DNA from: RYN-122 sp963761655
Lineage (GTDB): Bacteria; Actinomycetota; Actinomycetes; Mycobacteriales; SCTD01
Length of the DNA: 64,000 nucleotides
Reading direction: 5' to 3'
NCBI GenBank assembly: GCA_963761655.1
Contig: CAVXHI010000004.1
Span: 1 to 64,000 of the forward strand
Shown: positions 41,325 to 49,442 of the stretch, one piece after another
Position numbering within the stretch: the first letter of the stretch is position 1
Layout: every line of letters starts with the position of its first letter
Translations under genes and position numbers: made by a program
Notes under the pieces: generated by a model
What the model saw: only the letters and a program-made list of their open reading frames with translations
What the model was told of the DNA's origin: nothing
Database searches by the model: none

Positions 41325-41761
41325 TGCGGGTCGAGCAGAAGGTCGTCATCGCCGCGCCGCGCGAGAAGGTGTGGGAGCTGGTCTCGGACCCGCGGCGCTA
41401 CCAGGAGTTCATGGACGGCCTCGCCGTCGCCGACGTCCTGTCCGAGCAGGTCACCGGGCCGGGCGCGCGGTGGGCGGTCCGGCTCATGGTGGGCGCGGCC
41501 GCGCTGGGCGGGAACGTCGAGGTGGTCGAGTTCGAGCCGCCCGGCGACATCGCCTGGAACGCCGTCACCGGCATCGCGCTGCGCGGCCGGTGGCGCCTGC
41601 GCGAGCGCGTCCCCGGCCGGACCGAGGTCGTCTTCCGGCTCGCCTACCAGGCGCCGGGCGGCCTCGGCGGGCTGATCGCGGACCGGGTCGCCGCCCCGGT
41701 GGTGCGGCGCCGGCTGCGCAACAGCCTGCGGGCCCTGAAGACCCGCGTCGAGTACGGCTGA
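41324..41761 (+). CDS. SRPBCC/polyketide cyclase-like lipid-binding protein
   Basis: 145 residues, START-like fold: VIAAPREKVWELVSDPRRYQEF at the N-terminus, then WNAVTGIALRGRWRLRE and a C-terminal long helix (VRRRLRNSLRALKTRVE). Such proteins bind lipids or aromatic ligands. TGATG overlap with the acyltransferase suggests a link to lipid handling. Confidence 0.88.
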   Translation: MRVEQKVVIAAPREKVWELVSDPRRYQEFMDGLAVADVLSEQVTGPGARWAVRLMVGAAALGGNVEVVEFEPPGDIAWNAVTGIALRGRWRLRERVPGRTEVVFRLAYQAPGGLGGLIADRVAAPVVRRRLRNSLRALKTRVEYG

Positions 41762-41769
41762 CCCGTCCG

Positions 41770-42120
41770 GTGTCGAGCTCCGGCCGACCCTCGCAGCCGA
41801 CCGCACCGGGTCAGGGCCGCCGGCTGTTCGGCACAGCGGTCGCGTCGCTCGGCCTGGCGCTCGTCGTCCGGGCCGCCTCGACCCTCCCGCGCAGCGCCGC
41901 CGTCAGCGAACCGCAGCTGATCGCGGCGGCCCTGTACGTCCGGCTCGCTCCCGCCGGCCTGCCGCTGCTGGCAGGGACGGCCCTGCTCGCGTGGGGGCTG
42001 ACCGGACGACGCCGGTGGTGGGCCGCCGCTCCGCTCGCGCTCGCCGTCGTGGTCGTGCTCGGCTACGGCACGCCGTGGGTGGTGGCCCTGTGCCGACGGC
42101 CCGGGGGCGGCTGCGGCTGA
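41770..42120 (+). CDS. Hypothetical membrane protein
   Basis: 116 residues from GTG at 41770, with three hydrophobic segments (LFGTAVASLGLALVV, LPLLAGTALLAWGL, AAPLALAVVVVLGYGT) and a short Cys-containing tail (CRRPGGGCG). No family recognised. It follows the SRPBCC gene by 8 bases on the same strand and is convergent with the next gene. The start is not certain. Confidence 0.6.
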   Translation: MSSSGRPSQPTAPGQGRRLFGTAVASLGLALVVRAASTLPRSAAVSEPQLIAAALYVRLAPAGLPLLAGTALLAWGLTGRRRWWAAAPLALAVVVVLGYGTPWVVALCRRPGGGCG

Positions 42121-42126
42121 GCGCCG

Positions 42127-43095
42127 TCACCGCACCCGCAGGAGCACCTTGCCGGCGGCCCGGCGCTCGTCGATCTCGAGCAGCGCCTGGGTCGCGTCGG
42201 CCAGCGGGTGCACGGTGCTGATCGGCGGGACGAGCACGCCGGACTCGAGCAGCGGCGCGATCTCGAGCCACTGCTCCTGCAGGTAGCCCGGGTCCGCCAT
42301 CCAGAAGGCGCCCCACCCGACGCCGACCACCGACACGTTGCTCAGCAGCAACCGGTTGACCTTGACGGTGGGGATCTCCCCCTCGGTGAAGCCGACGACG
42401 AGCACGCGCCCCTCGCGGGCGAGCGAGCGCAGCGAGTCGGTCATCCGGTCGCCGCCCACCGGGTCCACGACGACGTCGACGCCGCGCCCGCCCGTGAGCT
42501 CCTTGACCGCGTCCTTGAACCCGGCCGCCAGCACGACGTCGTCGGCGCCGGCCGCCTTCGCCACCTCGGCCTTCTCGGGCGTCGACGCCACCCCGATGAC
42601 CCGGGCGCCGTACGCCTTGGCCAGCTGGATGGACGCCGTGCCGATGCCGCCGGCGGCCCCGTGCACGAGGACGGTCTCCCCCGCCTGCAGCCGCCCGCGG
42701 CGCACCAGGCCGAAGTGCATCGTCAGGTAGTTCATCGGCAGGGCCGCGCCCTGCTCGAAGGAGACGGCGTCGGGGAGGGGGAACACGCCCCACGGCTCGA
42801 CGGCGCAGACCTCGGCGAAGCCCCCGAGACCCGGGAAGGCGGCCACGCGGTCGCCCGGCTGCACGGACGCACCCTCGGGGGCGGTCCGCACGACGCCGGC
42901 CACCTCCGACCCCGGGACGAACGGCAGCGGCGGCTTGAGCTGGTACTCCCCGCGGCTCTGCAGCACCTCGGGGAACGTCACGCCGGCGACCTCGACGTCG
43001 ACCAGGTACTGCCCGGGACCCGCCACCGGCTCGGGGACGTCGACGACCTGGACGGCACCGGGGCCGTCGAGGCTGGTGATCTGCACTGCGCGCAC
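42127..43095 (-). CDS. NADPH:quinone oxidoreductase family protein (MDR)
   Basis: 322 residues of zeta-crystallin type. VTFPEVLQSRGEYQ near 40, FVPGSEVAGVV near 60, the cofactor motif VLVHGAAGGIGTASIQLAK near 143 and the YGARVIGVASTPEK segment. No zinc sites, as in quinone reductases. GTG preceded by GGAG. Convergent with the hypothetical membrane gene. Confidence 0.93.
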   Translation of the reverse strand: MRAVQITSLDGPGAVQVVDVPEPVAGPGQYLVDVEVAGVTFPEVLQSRGEYQLKPPLPFVPGSEVAGVVRTAPEGASVQPGDRVAAFPGLGGFAEVCAVEPWGVFPLPDAVSFEQGAALPMNYLTMHFGLVRRGRLQAGETVLVHGAAGGIGTASIQLAKAYGARVIGVASTPEKAEVAKAAGADDVVLAAGFKDAVKELTGGRGVDVVVDPVGGDRMTDSLRSLAREGRVLVVGFTEGEIPTVKVNRLLLSNVSVVGVGWGAFWMADPGYLQEQWLEIAPLLESGVLVPPISTVHPLADATQALLEIDERRAAGKVLLRVR

Positions 43096-43167
43096 GGGAG
43101 CTCCTCGGGAGGGTGAGACGCGAGTGTGCCGGACGACGGGAGACGACCAGCGAGACCCCCGCGAGGC

Positions 43168-43476
43168 CTACGCCGGTCCGAGGAGCAGGCCCAGGGCGCA
43201 GGCGAGCAGGCAGCCCCCGGTCGTCAGCACGGCGTACCGGGTGCCGCCGCCCTCGAGCACCTCCACGGCGTAGGTCGAGAACGTCGTCAGCGCGCCGCAG
43301 AACCCGACGCCGAGCAGGGCGTACGTCGACGTGCCCGTGCCGAGGAGCAGGCCGAGCAGCAGGCTCCCGACGAGGTTGACCAGCAGGGTGGCCCGCCGTC
43401 CGGGCAGCGCCCGGGCGACGCCGTGGCGGGCGGTCGCCCCGGCTGCCCCGCCCAGCAGGACGAGCAGCGCGGTCAC
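43168..43476 (-). CDS. crcB: Fluoride channel subunit FluC/CrcB (copy 1)
   Basis: 102 residues, four membrane helices. GGAAGATARHGVAR and the fluoride-path motif GFCGALTTFSTYAVE are intact. FluC dimers export fluoride. GTG overlaps the stop of the second copy (GTGA). Two unequal genes in tandem usually form a fixed antiparallel heterodimer. Confidence 0.94.
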   Translation of the reverse strand: MTALLVLLGGAAGATARHGVARALPGRRATLLVNLVGSLLLGLLLGTGTSTYALLGVGFCGALTTFSTYAVEVLEGGGTRYAVLTTGGCLLACALGLLLGPA

Positions 43477-43811
43477 CGCCGGCCGAGCCGGAGCCCGAGC
43501 GCGGCGAGCGCCAGGCCGCCCGCCGTGGAGGCCGTCAGGCAGCCCAGTGCCACCAGGGGCCGGTCGTCGGCCAGCCGGTCGGTCTGCAGGGCCAGCGTCG
43601 ACATCGTGGTGAAGCCGCCGAGGACGCCCGTGCCCAGCAGCGGCCGCAGGACGGGGTGGTCGGGGACGCGGCCGACCAGCAGACCGAGCAGCAGGCAGCC
43701 GAGCAGGTTGGCGGCCAGCGTGGCGACGACCGACGGCAGCACCTCGCTCAGGCCGGCCCGCGCGAGCGCTCCGGCCGCTCCCCCGACGGCGACGAGCAGG
43801 ACGGGCGGCAC
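43473..43811 (-). CDS. crcB: Fluoride channel subunit FluC/CrcB (copy 2)
   Basis: 112 residues. GGAAGALARAGLSEVLP and GVLGGFTTMSTLALQ match the family; the pore Phe/Thr/Ser pattern is kept with Met for Phe in FTTMST. Partner of copy 1. GTG at 43811, four bases after the metallophosphoesterase stop. No fluoride riboswitch was seen upstream. Confidence 0.93.
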   Translation of the reverse strand: MPPVLLVAVGGAAGALARAGLSEVLPSVVATLAANLLGCLLLGLLVGRVPDHPVLRPLLGTGVLGGFTTMSTLALQTDRLADDRPLVALGCLTASTAGGLALAALGLRLGRR

Positions 43812-43815
43812 GACG

Positions 43816-45681
43816 TCAGTCTGTCGCGGTCCTCCGCTGCAGGGCGAGCGCCCCGCCGGCGGCCAGCGCCCCCGCGACCGCGAGGCCGGCCGGCAGCCCG
43901 GTCGAGGGCAGGTCGGTGCGCCGGGGCGCCGCCGGAGTGGTGGCCGGGGCGGCCGCGGGCAGTGTGCGCAGGAAGGCCGGGGCGGCGACGAGGAGCTCGA
44001 CGTTGCGGTCCTCGACGGAGCCGCGCCGGTCCGAGGCCCGCTCCTGCCAGTCGTTCGCGGCGAGCTCGCGGGCCAGCGACGCCAGGGCCTTCGGCGTCGA
44101 CAGGTCGCCGGCGTGGGACAGCGGGGCGTCGGCGTCGAGCAGGGTCCCGAAGACCGACAGCGTGCCGTCGCGGTTGTCGACCAGCTCCAGCAGCCGCGAC
44201 TGGCAGGGGAAGTCGACGTGCGCCGCCGTCTGCACCTCCCAGAACCCGCCGCCACCGGTGCGCCTGTGCGGGGTGACCCGGTTGCGGTGGGTGTGGCCGT
44301 TGACCCACAGGACGACGTTCGGGAAGGTCAGCAGCAGGTCGCGCACCTCGGGACCGAGGACCCGGGCGCGCTGGTCGTCGGCGGCGACGAGGTCGTTGGT
44401 GAGCGTGGCGATCGTGTGGTGGCTGAACAGCACGACGACCCGGCCGGACGCCGCCCTCAGCTGACCGGTGAGCCAGGCGAACTGCTCGGGGTCGAGCGAG
44501 CCGTCGCTCATGCCGTTGGGGTTCACCGTGTCGAGCACGATCCCGCGCACGGACGGCGCCGGGTCGAAGACGTAGTACGCCGTCCCGTCGGTGACGTTCT
44601 GGGCGGTGTACCCGTGGCCGAGCGGCCGGCCGCCGGTGCTGAAGTGCTCCTTGACCGACTCGGTGCGGCTGACGATGCGGCGCTCCGGGTCGGCGGTCAC
44701 CGTGCGCACCGGGGCCCCGCCGAGCTTCCCGGCCAGGGCGGACGGGTCGGTCGCGGCACGCTGCAGGTCGTCGGGGCTGACGCCGGCGGGCAGGCCGACC
44801 GGCTTCAGGGGCCCGGTCGACAGCGCCGAGAGCATGAGCGACTGCGGGAAGTTGCCCTGCACCAGCCCGTCGTGGTTGCCGTACGCGGTGTACCAGGGCA
44901 TGGACAGGCCGGTCGGGGTGAACGGGCCGCGGGCGGCGTCGAGCAGGCCCTTCACGACCGGGAAGCCGTAGACGGCCCGCGCCTGGTCGTCCGCGGTGCC
45001 GGGCAGGACGCCGGACGGCGTGCCGTCGGGGTGCCAGTAGTGCGTGTCGTAGCTGGTGGGGTCGGCGTCGGCGACGCCCTCGTAGCGGTCGGTGCTGCCG
45101 CTGTCGGGCGTGACCCGGACGCCGTCGAGGACGTCGATCTGCCAGCGGAGCTCGTTGCGCTGGCAGTTGTCGGTGTTGTCGCCGGTGCAGATCGTGAAGT
45201 CGAGCGGGCGCCCGAGCACCGGACCGCGGCCCACCCGCTCCACCGCCGCGACCATCGCCTCGGCGACGTGCGTCGTCATCGGCTCCTGCGGCCGGTAGGC
45301 CGCTGCGAAGACCAGCGCCGAACCGGGGCCGTCGTTGTAGCGGTCGACGAACTCGACCCGGGCCGGGGACTGCGTGTCCACGACGTGCACGTCGGTGAGC
45401 TGGGCGAACGCGAGCAGCGCCCGGCGCCGGCCCGGCCGGGCGCCCTGCGCACGGACACCGAGGTCGTCGCGGACGACGTGCGGCTCGCCCGCCCCGCTGA
45501 CCAGCCGGACGTAGCCCTGCGCGTTGCGGGCCGGCCCGCGGGCGACGACGCCCTCGAGCGTGGTCCCGGCCGGGGCCGCCGGGCCGGTCGCCGCCTGCGC
45601 GCGCCGCGGGAAGGCGGTCACCGCTCCCGCGACCGGCAGCAGCGCCGCCGCCTTCAGCACGCTCCGCCGACTCGCCCGCAC
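43816..45681 (-). CDS. Tat-exported metallophosphoesterase with LPXTG anchor
   Basis: 621 residues. Tat signal with SRRSVLKAAALLP and AQA cleavage site near 32. The phosphoesterase motifs are TDVHVVDTQ, TGDNTDNCQ, YGNHDG, SHHT and VNGHTHRNR, all five metal-ligand blocks. The layout resembles the PPA1498-type family. The C-terminus has DLPSTG, a hydrophobic segment and RR, so the folded enzyme would be moved by Tat and then linked to the wall by a sortase. GTG at 45681. First of a unit with the two fluoride channel genes. Confidence 0.92.
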   Translation of the reverse strand: MRASRRSVLKAAALLPVAGAVTAFPRRAQAATGPAAPAGTTLEGVVARGPARNAQGYVRLVSGAGEPHVVRDDLGVRAQGARPGRRRALLAFAQLTDVHVVDTQSPARVEFVDRYNDGPGSALVFAAAYRPQEPMTTHVAEAMVAAVERVGRGPVLGRPLDFTICTGDNTDNCQRNELRWQIDVLDGVRVTPDSGSTDRYEGVADADPTSYDTHYWHPDGTPSGVLPGTADDQARAVYGFPVVKGLLDAARGPFTPTGLSMPWYTAYGNHDGLVQGNFPQSLMLSALSTGPLKPVGLPAGVSPDDLQRAATDPSALAGKLGGAPVRTVTADPERRIVSRTESVKEHFSTGGRPLGHGYTAQNVTDGTAYYVFDPAPSVRGIVLDTVNPNGMSDGSLDPEQFAWLTGQLRAASGRVVVLFSHHTIATLTNDLVAADDQRARVLGPEVRDLLLTFPNVVLWVNGHTHRNRVTPHRRTGGGGFWEVQTAAHVDFPCQSRLLELVDNRDGTLSVFGTLLDADAPLSHAGDLSTPKALASLARELAANDWQERASDRRGSVEDRNVELLVAAPAFLRTLPAAAPATTPAAPRRTDLPSTGLPAGLAVAGALAAGGALALQRRTATD

Positions 45682-45768
45682 GCCGTCCTCCGCTCGTCCC
45701 GCCGCCCGTCGTCGGGTGGGCAGGGAGCGACTGTCGCACCTGTCCGTCGTCCCTGTCCGGTACGCCGA

Positions 45769-45840
45769 TAGACTCGGCCACCCCGGCTCGGAGCCGGGAG
45801 TCCGGGCGCGCCCCGGGAGCGCAGGCACCCTCGAGGGTGC
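45769..45840 (+). promoter_or_regulatory. Promoter and structured leader of rsbW-sigF
   Basis: TAGACT at 45769-45774 is a good -10. The leader then holds three hairpins in a row: CCCGGCT/AGCCGGG (45782-45798), CCGGG/CCCGG (45802-45816) and the perfect 16-base palindrome GCACCCTCGAGGGTGC (45825-45840), the last 14 bases before the ATG with GGAGG between. Confidence 0.5.
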
Positions 45841-45853
45841 AGTTGGAGGGGGC

Positions 45854-46297
45854 ATGACCGACACCACCGGCACGTCGACCGAGAGCGTCGAGGCGCTCTC
45901 GGGGGCGGGCCGCGACGTCGTCAGCCTGCGCCTGCCCGCCGTCGGCGCGTACCTGTCCGTCCTGCGCACCGCGACGGCGAGCCTGGCCTCCCGCCTCGAC
46001 TTCACCATCGACGACATCGAGGACCTCCGGATCGCCGTCGACGAGGCCTGCGCGATGCTGCTGGCCCAGGCCGTGCCGGGCGCCGACCTCGAGTGCACCT
46101 TCGAGCTCACCGGCGACGCGATCGCCGTGGCCGTCAGCGTCCTGACCCTCGACGGCGAGGAGCCCTCCCGCGACACCTTCGCCTGGACCGTCCTGACCGC
46201 GCTCGCGGGCGAGGTCGACAGCTCCGTCGACGCCGACAGCCGCGTCACGCTGTCCCTGCGCAAGCGCCGCGAGGCCGCCGAGGGCGACGCCCTGTGA
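45854..46297 (+). CDS. RsbW-type anti-sigma factor (HATPase)
   Basis: 147 residues. GHKL ATPase core with IDDIEDLRIAVDEACAMLLAQA, the N-box region in which the usual Asn is replaced (AML), and a C-terminal VTLSLRKRRE. Partner switch proteins of this kind hold the stress sigma factor until an antagonist binds. ATG with TTGGAGG upstream; the stop overlaps the sigma gene ATG (TGATG). Confidence 0.88.
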   Translation: MTDTTGTSTESVEALSGAGRDVVSLRLPAVGAYLSVLRTATASLASRLDFTIDDIEDLRIAVDEACAMLLAQAVPGADLECTFELTGDAIAVAVSVLTLDGEEPSRDTFAWTVLTALAGEVDSSVDADSRVTLSLRKRREAAEGDAL

Positions 46298-47259
46298 TGC
46301 CCGGGTCCCCGACCGAGCCGACCACGGCCGCACAGGTGCCCGCCCAGCCCACCGGGCTGCCCGAGGGCCCGCCCGACGGACTGCCCGACGGCCTGCCCGA
46401 CGTTGCCGAGGGCGTCGAGGCGGAGGTCGACCCCGACGTCGCCGCCGCCGTCGAGGCCGTCCAGGACCTCCCGGTCGCCACCACACGCAGCGAGCGCACG
46501 GCCGCGGACCGCGCCAAGGCGCGCGAGATGTTCGTGACGCTCTCGACCATGCCGGCCGACGACCCGCGCCGGGCCCGCCTGCGCGACGACCTCGTCGAGG
46601 CCCACCTGCCGCTCGTCGAGTACCTCGCCCGCCGCTTCCGCAACCGCGGCGAGCCCCTCGACGACCTCGTGCAGGTCGCCACCATCGGCCTGATCAAGTC
46701 GGTCGACCGCTTCGACCTCGAGCGCGGCGTGGAGTTCTCGACCTACGCGACCCCGACCATCGTCGGCGAGGTCAAGCGGCACTTCCGCGACAAGGGCTGG
46801 GCCATCCGCGTGCCCCGCCGCCTGCAGGAGCTCAAGCTCAGCCTGACCAAGGCCACCAGCGAGCTGTCGCAGAAGAACGGCCGCTCCCCCACCGTGGCCG
46901 AGCTCGCCCAGCACCTCGGGCTCACCGAGGAGGAGATCCTCGAGGGCCTGGAGTCGGCGAACGCCTACTCCGCCGTCAGCCTGGACGCCCCCGACGGCGG
47001 CGACGACGACAGCCCGGCCGTCGCCGACAGCCTCGGGATCATGGACGACGCGCTCGAGGGCGTGGAGTACCGCGAGTCGCTCAAGCCGCTGCTCGAGAAG
47101 CTGCCCGCCCGCGAGAAGAAGATCCTCATGCTGCGCTTCTTCGGGAACATGACGCAGAGCCAGATCGCCGGGGAGCTCGGCATCAGCCAGATGCACGTCT
47201 CGCGCCTGCTGGCCCGCACCCTGGCCCAGCTCCGGACCGGCCTGCTGACCGAGGACTAG
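46297..47259 (+). CDS. SigB/SigF/SigG-family RNA polymerase sigma factor
   Basis: 320 residues. Region 2 has PLVEYLARRFRNRGEPLDDLVQVATIGLIKSVDRF and FSTYATPTIVGEVKRHFRD, region 3 KATSELSQKNGRSPTVAELA and region 4 FFGNMTQSQIAGELGISQMHVSRLL. The first 75 residues are an extra acidic tail with PDGLPDGLPD repeats. Stress or development sigma factor, controlled by the upstream RsbW. Its end and the next minus-strand stop share CTAG. Confidence 0.95.
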   Translation: MPGSPTEPTTAAQVPAQPTGLPEGPPDGLPDGLPDVAEGVEAEVDPDVAAAVEAVQDLPVATTRSERTAADRAKAREMFVTLSTMPADDPRRARLRDDLVEAHLPLVEYLARRFRNRGEPLDDLVQVATIGLIKSVDRFDLERGVEFSTYATPTIVGEVKRHFRDKGWAIRVPRRLQELKLSLTKATSELSQKNGRSPTVAELAQHLGLTEEEILEGLESANAYSAVSLDAPDGGDDDSPAVADSLGIMDDALEGVEYRESLKPLLEKLPAREKKILMLRFFGNMTQSQIAGELGISQMHVSRLLARTLAQLRTGLLTED

Positions 47260-47630
47260 TCCCGGCTCGGCGCGAACGCCAGCCGGGCCTCGGGCGCGGC
47301 CAGCTGCAGCAGCGTCGCGACGGCGAGCCCGAGCACGACCGCGGCCGCCACCCAGACCTCGCCCTGGGCGAGGCCGTAGCCGACCGGCAGGGCGAACAGC
47401 TGCAGCACGACGACGGGCGTCCGCGCCCAGGTCCGCTGCCGGTCGAGCGCCCGCGCCAGCGGCAGCAGGAGCAGGCCGGTAGCGACGGCGAGGACCGCCG
47501 CGAGCACGGTCGCCAACCGGTCCTCGGGCTGCCCGAGCAGGCCCGCGACGCCGTAGACCAGGCCGACCAGCACGAGCCCGACGCCCTCGACGGCGACGAG
47601 CAGGGCGGCGCGTCTCACAGCGGCGTTCAC
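47256..47630 (-). CDS. Hypothetical four-helix membrane protein
   Basis: 124 residues with four hydrophobic segments and a basic N-terminus (VNAAVRRAALLV). No motif identifies a role. It is convergent with the sigma gene and divergent from the lipid kinase gene. Start GTG at 47630. Confidence 0.75.
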   Translation of the reverse strand: MNAAVRRAALLVAVEGVGLVLVGLVYGVAGLLGQPEDRLATVLAAVLAVATGLLLLPLARALDRQRTWARTPVVVLQLFALPVGYGLAQGEVWVAAAVVLGLAVATLLQLAAPEARLAFAPSRD

Positions 47631-47664
47631 GCCTCGACCGTAGCCGCGCGGATACCCTCCAGCC

Positions 47665-48609
47665 ATGCGTGCGCTGCTGGTCGTCAACCCGATGGCCACG
47701 GCGACGACGCCGCAGACGCGCGAGGTCCTCATCTCCGCGCTGTCCAGCGAGGTCAAGCTCGACGTCGCCGTGACCCGGTCCCGGGGGCACGCCATCGAGC
47801 TGGCCGCGCAGGCCCGGGTCGACGGGCTGGACGTCGTCGTGGCGCTCGGCGGTGACGGCACGGTCAACGAGGTCGTGAACGGGCTGATGGCCGACGGGCC
47901 GGACCCGGAGGGGCCCGCGCTCGCCGTCGTCCCCGGCGGCAACGCCAACGTCTTCGCCCGCGCCCTCGGTCTGCCGAACAACGCGGTCGAGGCCACCAGC
48001 GTCCTGCTGCAGTCCCTCGCCCTGGACCGGCGGCGCCGGATCGGCCTCGGCGTCGTCGAGGGCGGTGTTGCGGGGACTGGCGAGCCCGACCGCTGGTTCA
48101 CCTTCTGCGCCGGCCTCGGCCTCGACGCCGCCGTCGTGCGCCGGGTCGAGCGCAAGCGCGACAAGGGCGCGAAGGCCACCCCCGGGCTGTTCGTCCGGCA
48201 GGGGCTGACGGAGTTCCTGCTGTCGCGCCGCGGCACGCCGGCCCTGCTGCTCGAGCGCGACGGCGAGGAGCCCGAGCCCGTCGGCATGGCGCTGGTCTGC
48301 AACACCGACCCCTGGACCTTCCTCGGTCCGCTGCCCGTGCGGGCCTGCCCGGACGCGACGTTCGAGACCGGCCTGGACCTGTTCGGCGTTCGCCGCCTGT
48401 CCACCGTCGCGACGCTGCGGCACCTGCGCCAGATCCTGCAGCCGGGCGCGCGCCCCCGCGGTCGCACCCTGCTGCAGGTCCACGACGCCCCCGAGCTGCG
48501 CCTGTCCGCCCTGCGGCCGGTCGCCCTGCAGGTCGACGGGGACGACCTGGGCGACCGCACCGAGGTCGTGCTGCGCGGCGTGCCGGCCGCCCTCGACGTC
48601 CTCGTCTGA
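47665..48609 (+). CDS. Diacylglycerol/lipid kinase family protein
   Basis: 314 residues. LLVVNPMATATT at the start and the phosphate-binding GGDGTVNEVVNG at 62-73, then VPGGNANVFARALGLP, the DAGK catalytic signature. Phosphorylates diacylglycerol or a related lipid, returning it to phospholipid synthesis. TACCCT (47653-47658) six bases before the ATG is the pattern of a leaderless start. Confidence 0.93.
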   Translation: MRALLVVNPMATATTPQTREVLISALSSEVKLDVAVTRSRGHAIELAAQARVDGLDVVVALGGDGTVNEVVNGLMADGPDPEGPALAVVPGGNANVFARALGLPNNAVEATSVLLQSLALDRRRRIGLGVVEGGVAGTGEPDRWFTFCAGLGLDAAVVRRVERKRDKGAKATPGLFVRQGLTEFLLSRRGTPALLLERDGEEPEPVGMALVCNTDPWTFLGPLPVRACPDATFETGLDLFGVRRLSTVATLRHLRQILQPGARPRGRTLLQVHDAPELRLSALRPVALQVDGDDLGDRTEVVLRGVPAALDVLV

Positions 48610-48969
48610 GAACTCCCGCAGGCCCGTACCGGTGTGGACGGGGACACACGGGGCACACGCCGCACGGTCCCGACAGGACGACGTGACCAACCCGACAGGC
48701 GTTCCGCACGAGAAGCCCCGCCAGTGCTTGCCCCGGCGTTGTGCCGGTGCAAGGGTGGGCGCAGCAGGAGTCCGCTCCGAGGCGCCGACCGGTGCCTCTC
48801 GGACCCCGCAGGACTGTGCAGCTGCACCGCCACCACCGTGACGGGGCCGCCGCAGCCGAACAGGACCAGCAGCACCACAGCGACCAGCACGACCAGCCAG
48901 GACCCGCCAGCTCCTCCGGCGGACGCGGCGCGCCACGCAGGACCGAGGACCACAGAGGAGACGGACCAG
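48610..48969 (+). other. 360-bp upstream region of whiB1
   Basis: No supported gene. Contains an 11-bp interrupted hairpin, CTTGCCCCGGC (48727-48737) with GCCGGTGCAAG (48743-48753), and the perfect 12-base palindrome GTGCAGCTGCAC (48816-48827). Long regulatory leaders are usual for whiB genes. GAGGAGACG at about 48955 supplies the ribosome site. Confidence 0.6.
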
Positions 48970-49230
48970 ATGGACTGGCGCCACCACGCGCTCTGCCGCG
49001 ACGAGGACCCCGAGCTCTTCTTCCCGATCGGCACGACCGGCCCGGCCGCCCTGCAGGTGGCGGAGGCCAAGGTCGTGTGCGGTCGCTGCCGCGTCACCGA
49101 GTCGTGCCTCGAGTGGGCGCTCGAGAGCGGCCAGGACTCCGGCGTCTGGGGCGGCACCGACGAGGACGAGCGCCGGCTGCTCGTCCGCTCCAGCCGGAGC
49201 GCCGCCCGCACCACCGCGCACACCGCCTGA
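48970..49230 (+). CDS. whiB1: WhiB1/WblE-type iron-sulfur regulator
   Basis: 86 residues. Four cluster cysteines at 9, 37, 40 and 46 and the GVWGGT turn near 60, then a basic tail for DNA binding. The N-terminus MDWRHHALCRDEDPELFFPIG matches WhiB1/WblE, essential in mycobacteria, whose [4Fe-4S] cluster reacts with nitric oxide and which contacts SigA. It lies beside a PdtaS-type kinase, as Rv3219 and Rv3220c do. Confidence 0.96.
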   Translation: MDWRHHALCRDEDPELFFPIGTTGPAALQVAEAKVVCGRCRVTESCLEWALESGQDSGVWGGTDEDERRLLVRSSRSAARTTAHTA

Positions 49231-49238
49231 CCGTCCCC

Positions 49239-49442
49239 GTGGTCCGCGAGCGGTACGTCCGCCCGCCGCTGGTGCCCCACGAGGCGCCCGCGGCGTGGCG
49301 CAGCGTGTGGCCGTACCGCGTGGTCGTGCTGCTCCTGCTGGTCGGCCTGACCGTGCTGCTCGTCCTGGCCTACAGCCGCCTCAACGACGGCGCCAGCGAG
49401 GACCCCGGGCTGCAGTCAGCCCTGGTCGTGCCCACGGGCTAG
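49239..49442 (+). CDS. Small single-helix membrane protein
   Basis: 67 residues: basic N-terminus (VVRERYVRPPLVPHE), one membrane helix (VVVLLLLVGLTVLLVLAYS, about 29-47) and a polar tail. Function unknown. Starts 8 bases after whiB1 and its 3' end overlaps the opposing kinase gene by 27 bases. Confidence 0.7.
   Translation: MVRERYVRPPLVPHEAPAAWRSVWPYRVVVLLLLVGLTVLLVLAYSRLNDGASEDPGLQSALVVPTG

Noticed and set aside
43096..45853. Fluoride riboswitch before the crcB pair
   Set aside because: The pair is translationally coupled behind the metallophosphoesterase gene and no crcB-motif fold could be drawn.
43816..49221. Single minus-strand open frame of about 1800 codons
   Set aside because: Only the part up to 45681 matches a family; the rest is antisense to rsbW, sigF, the lipid kinase and whiB1.
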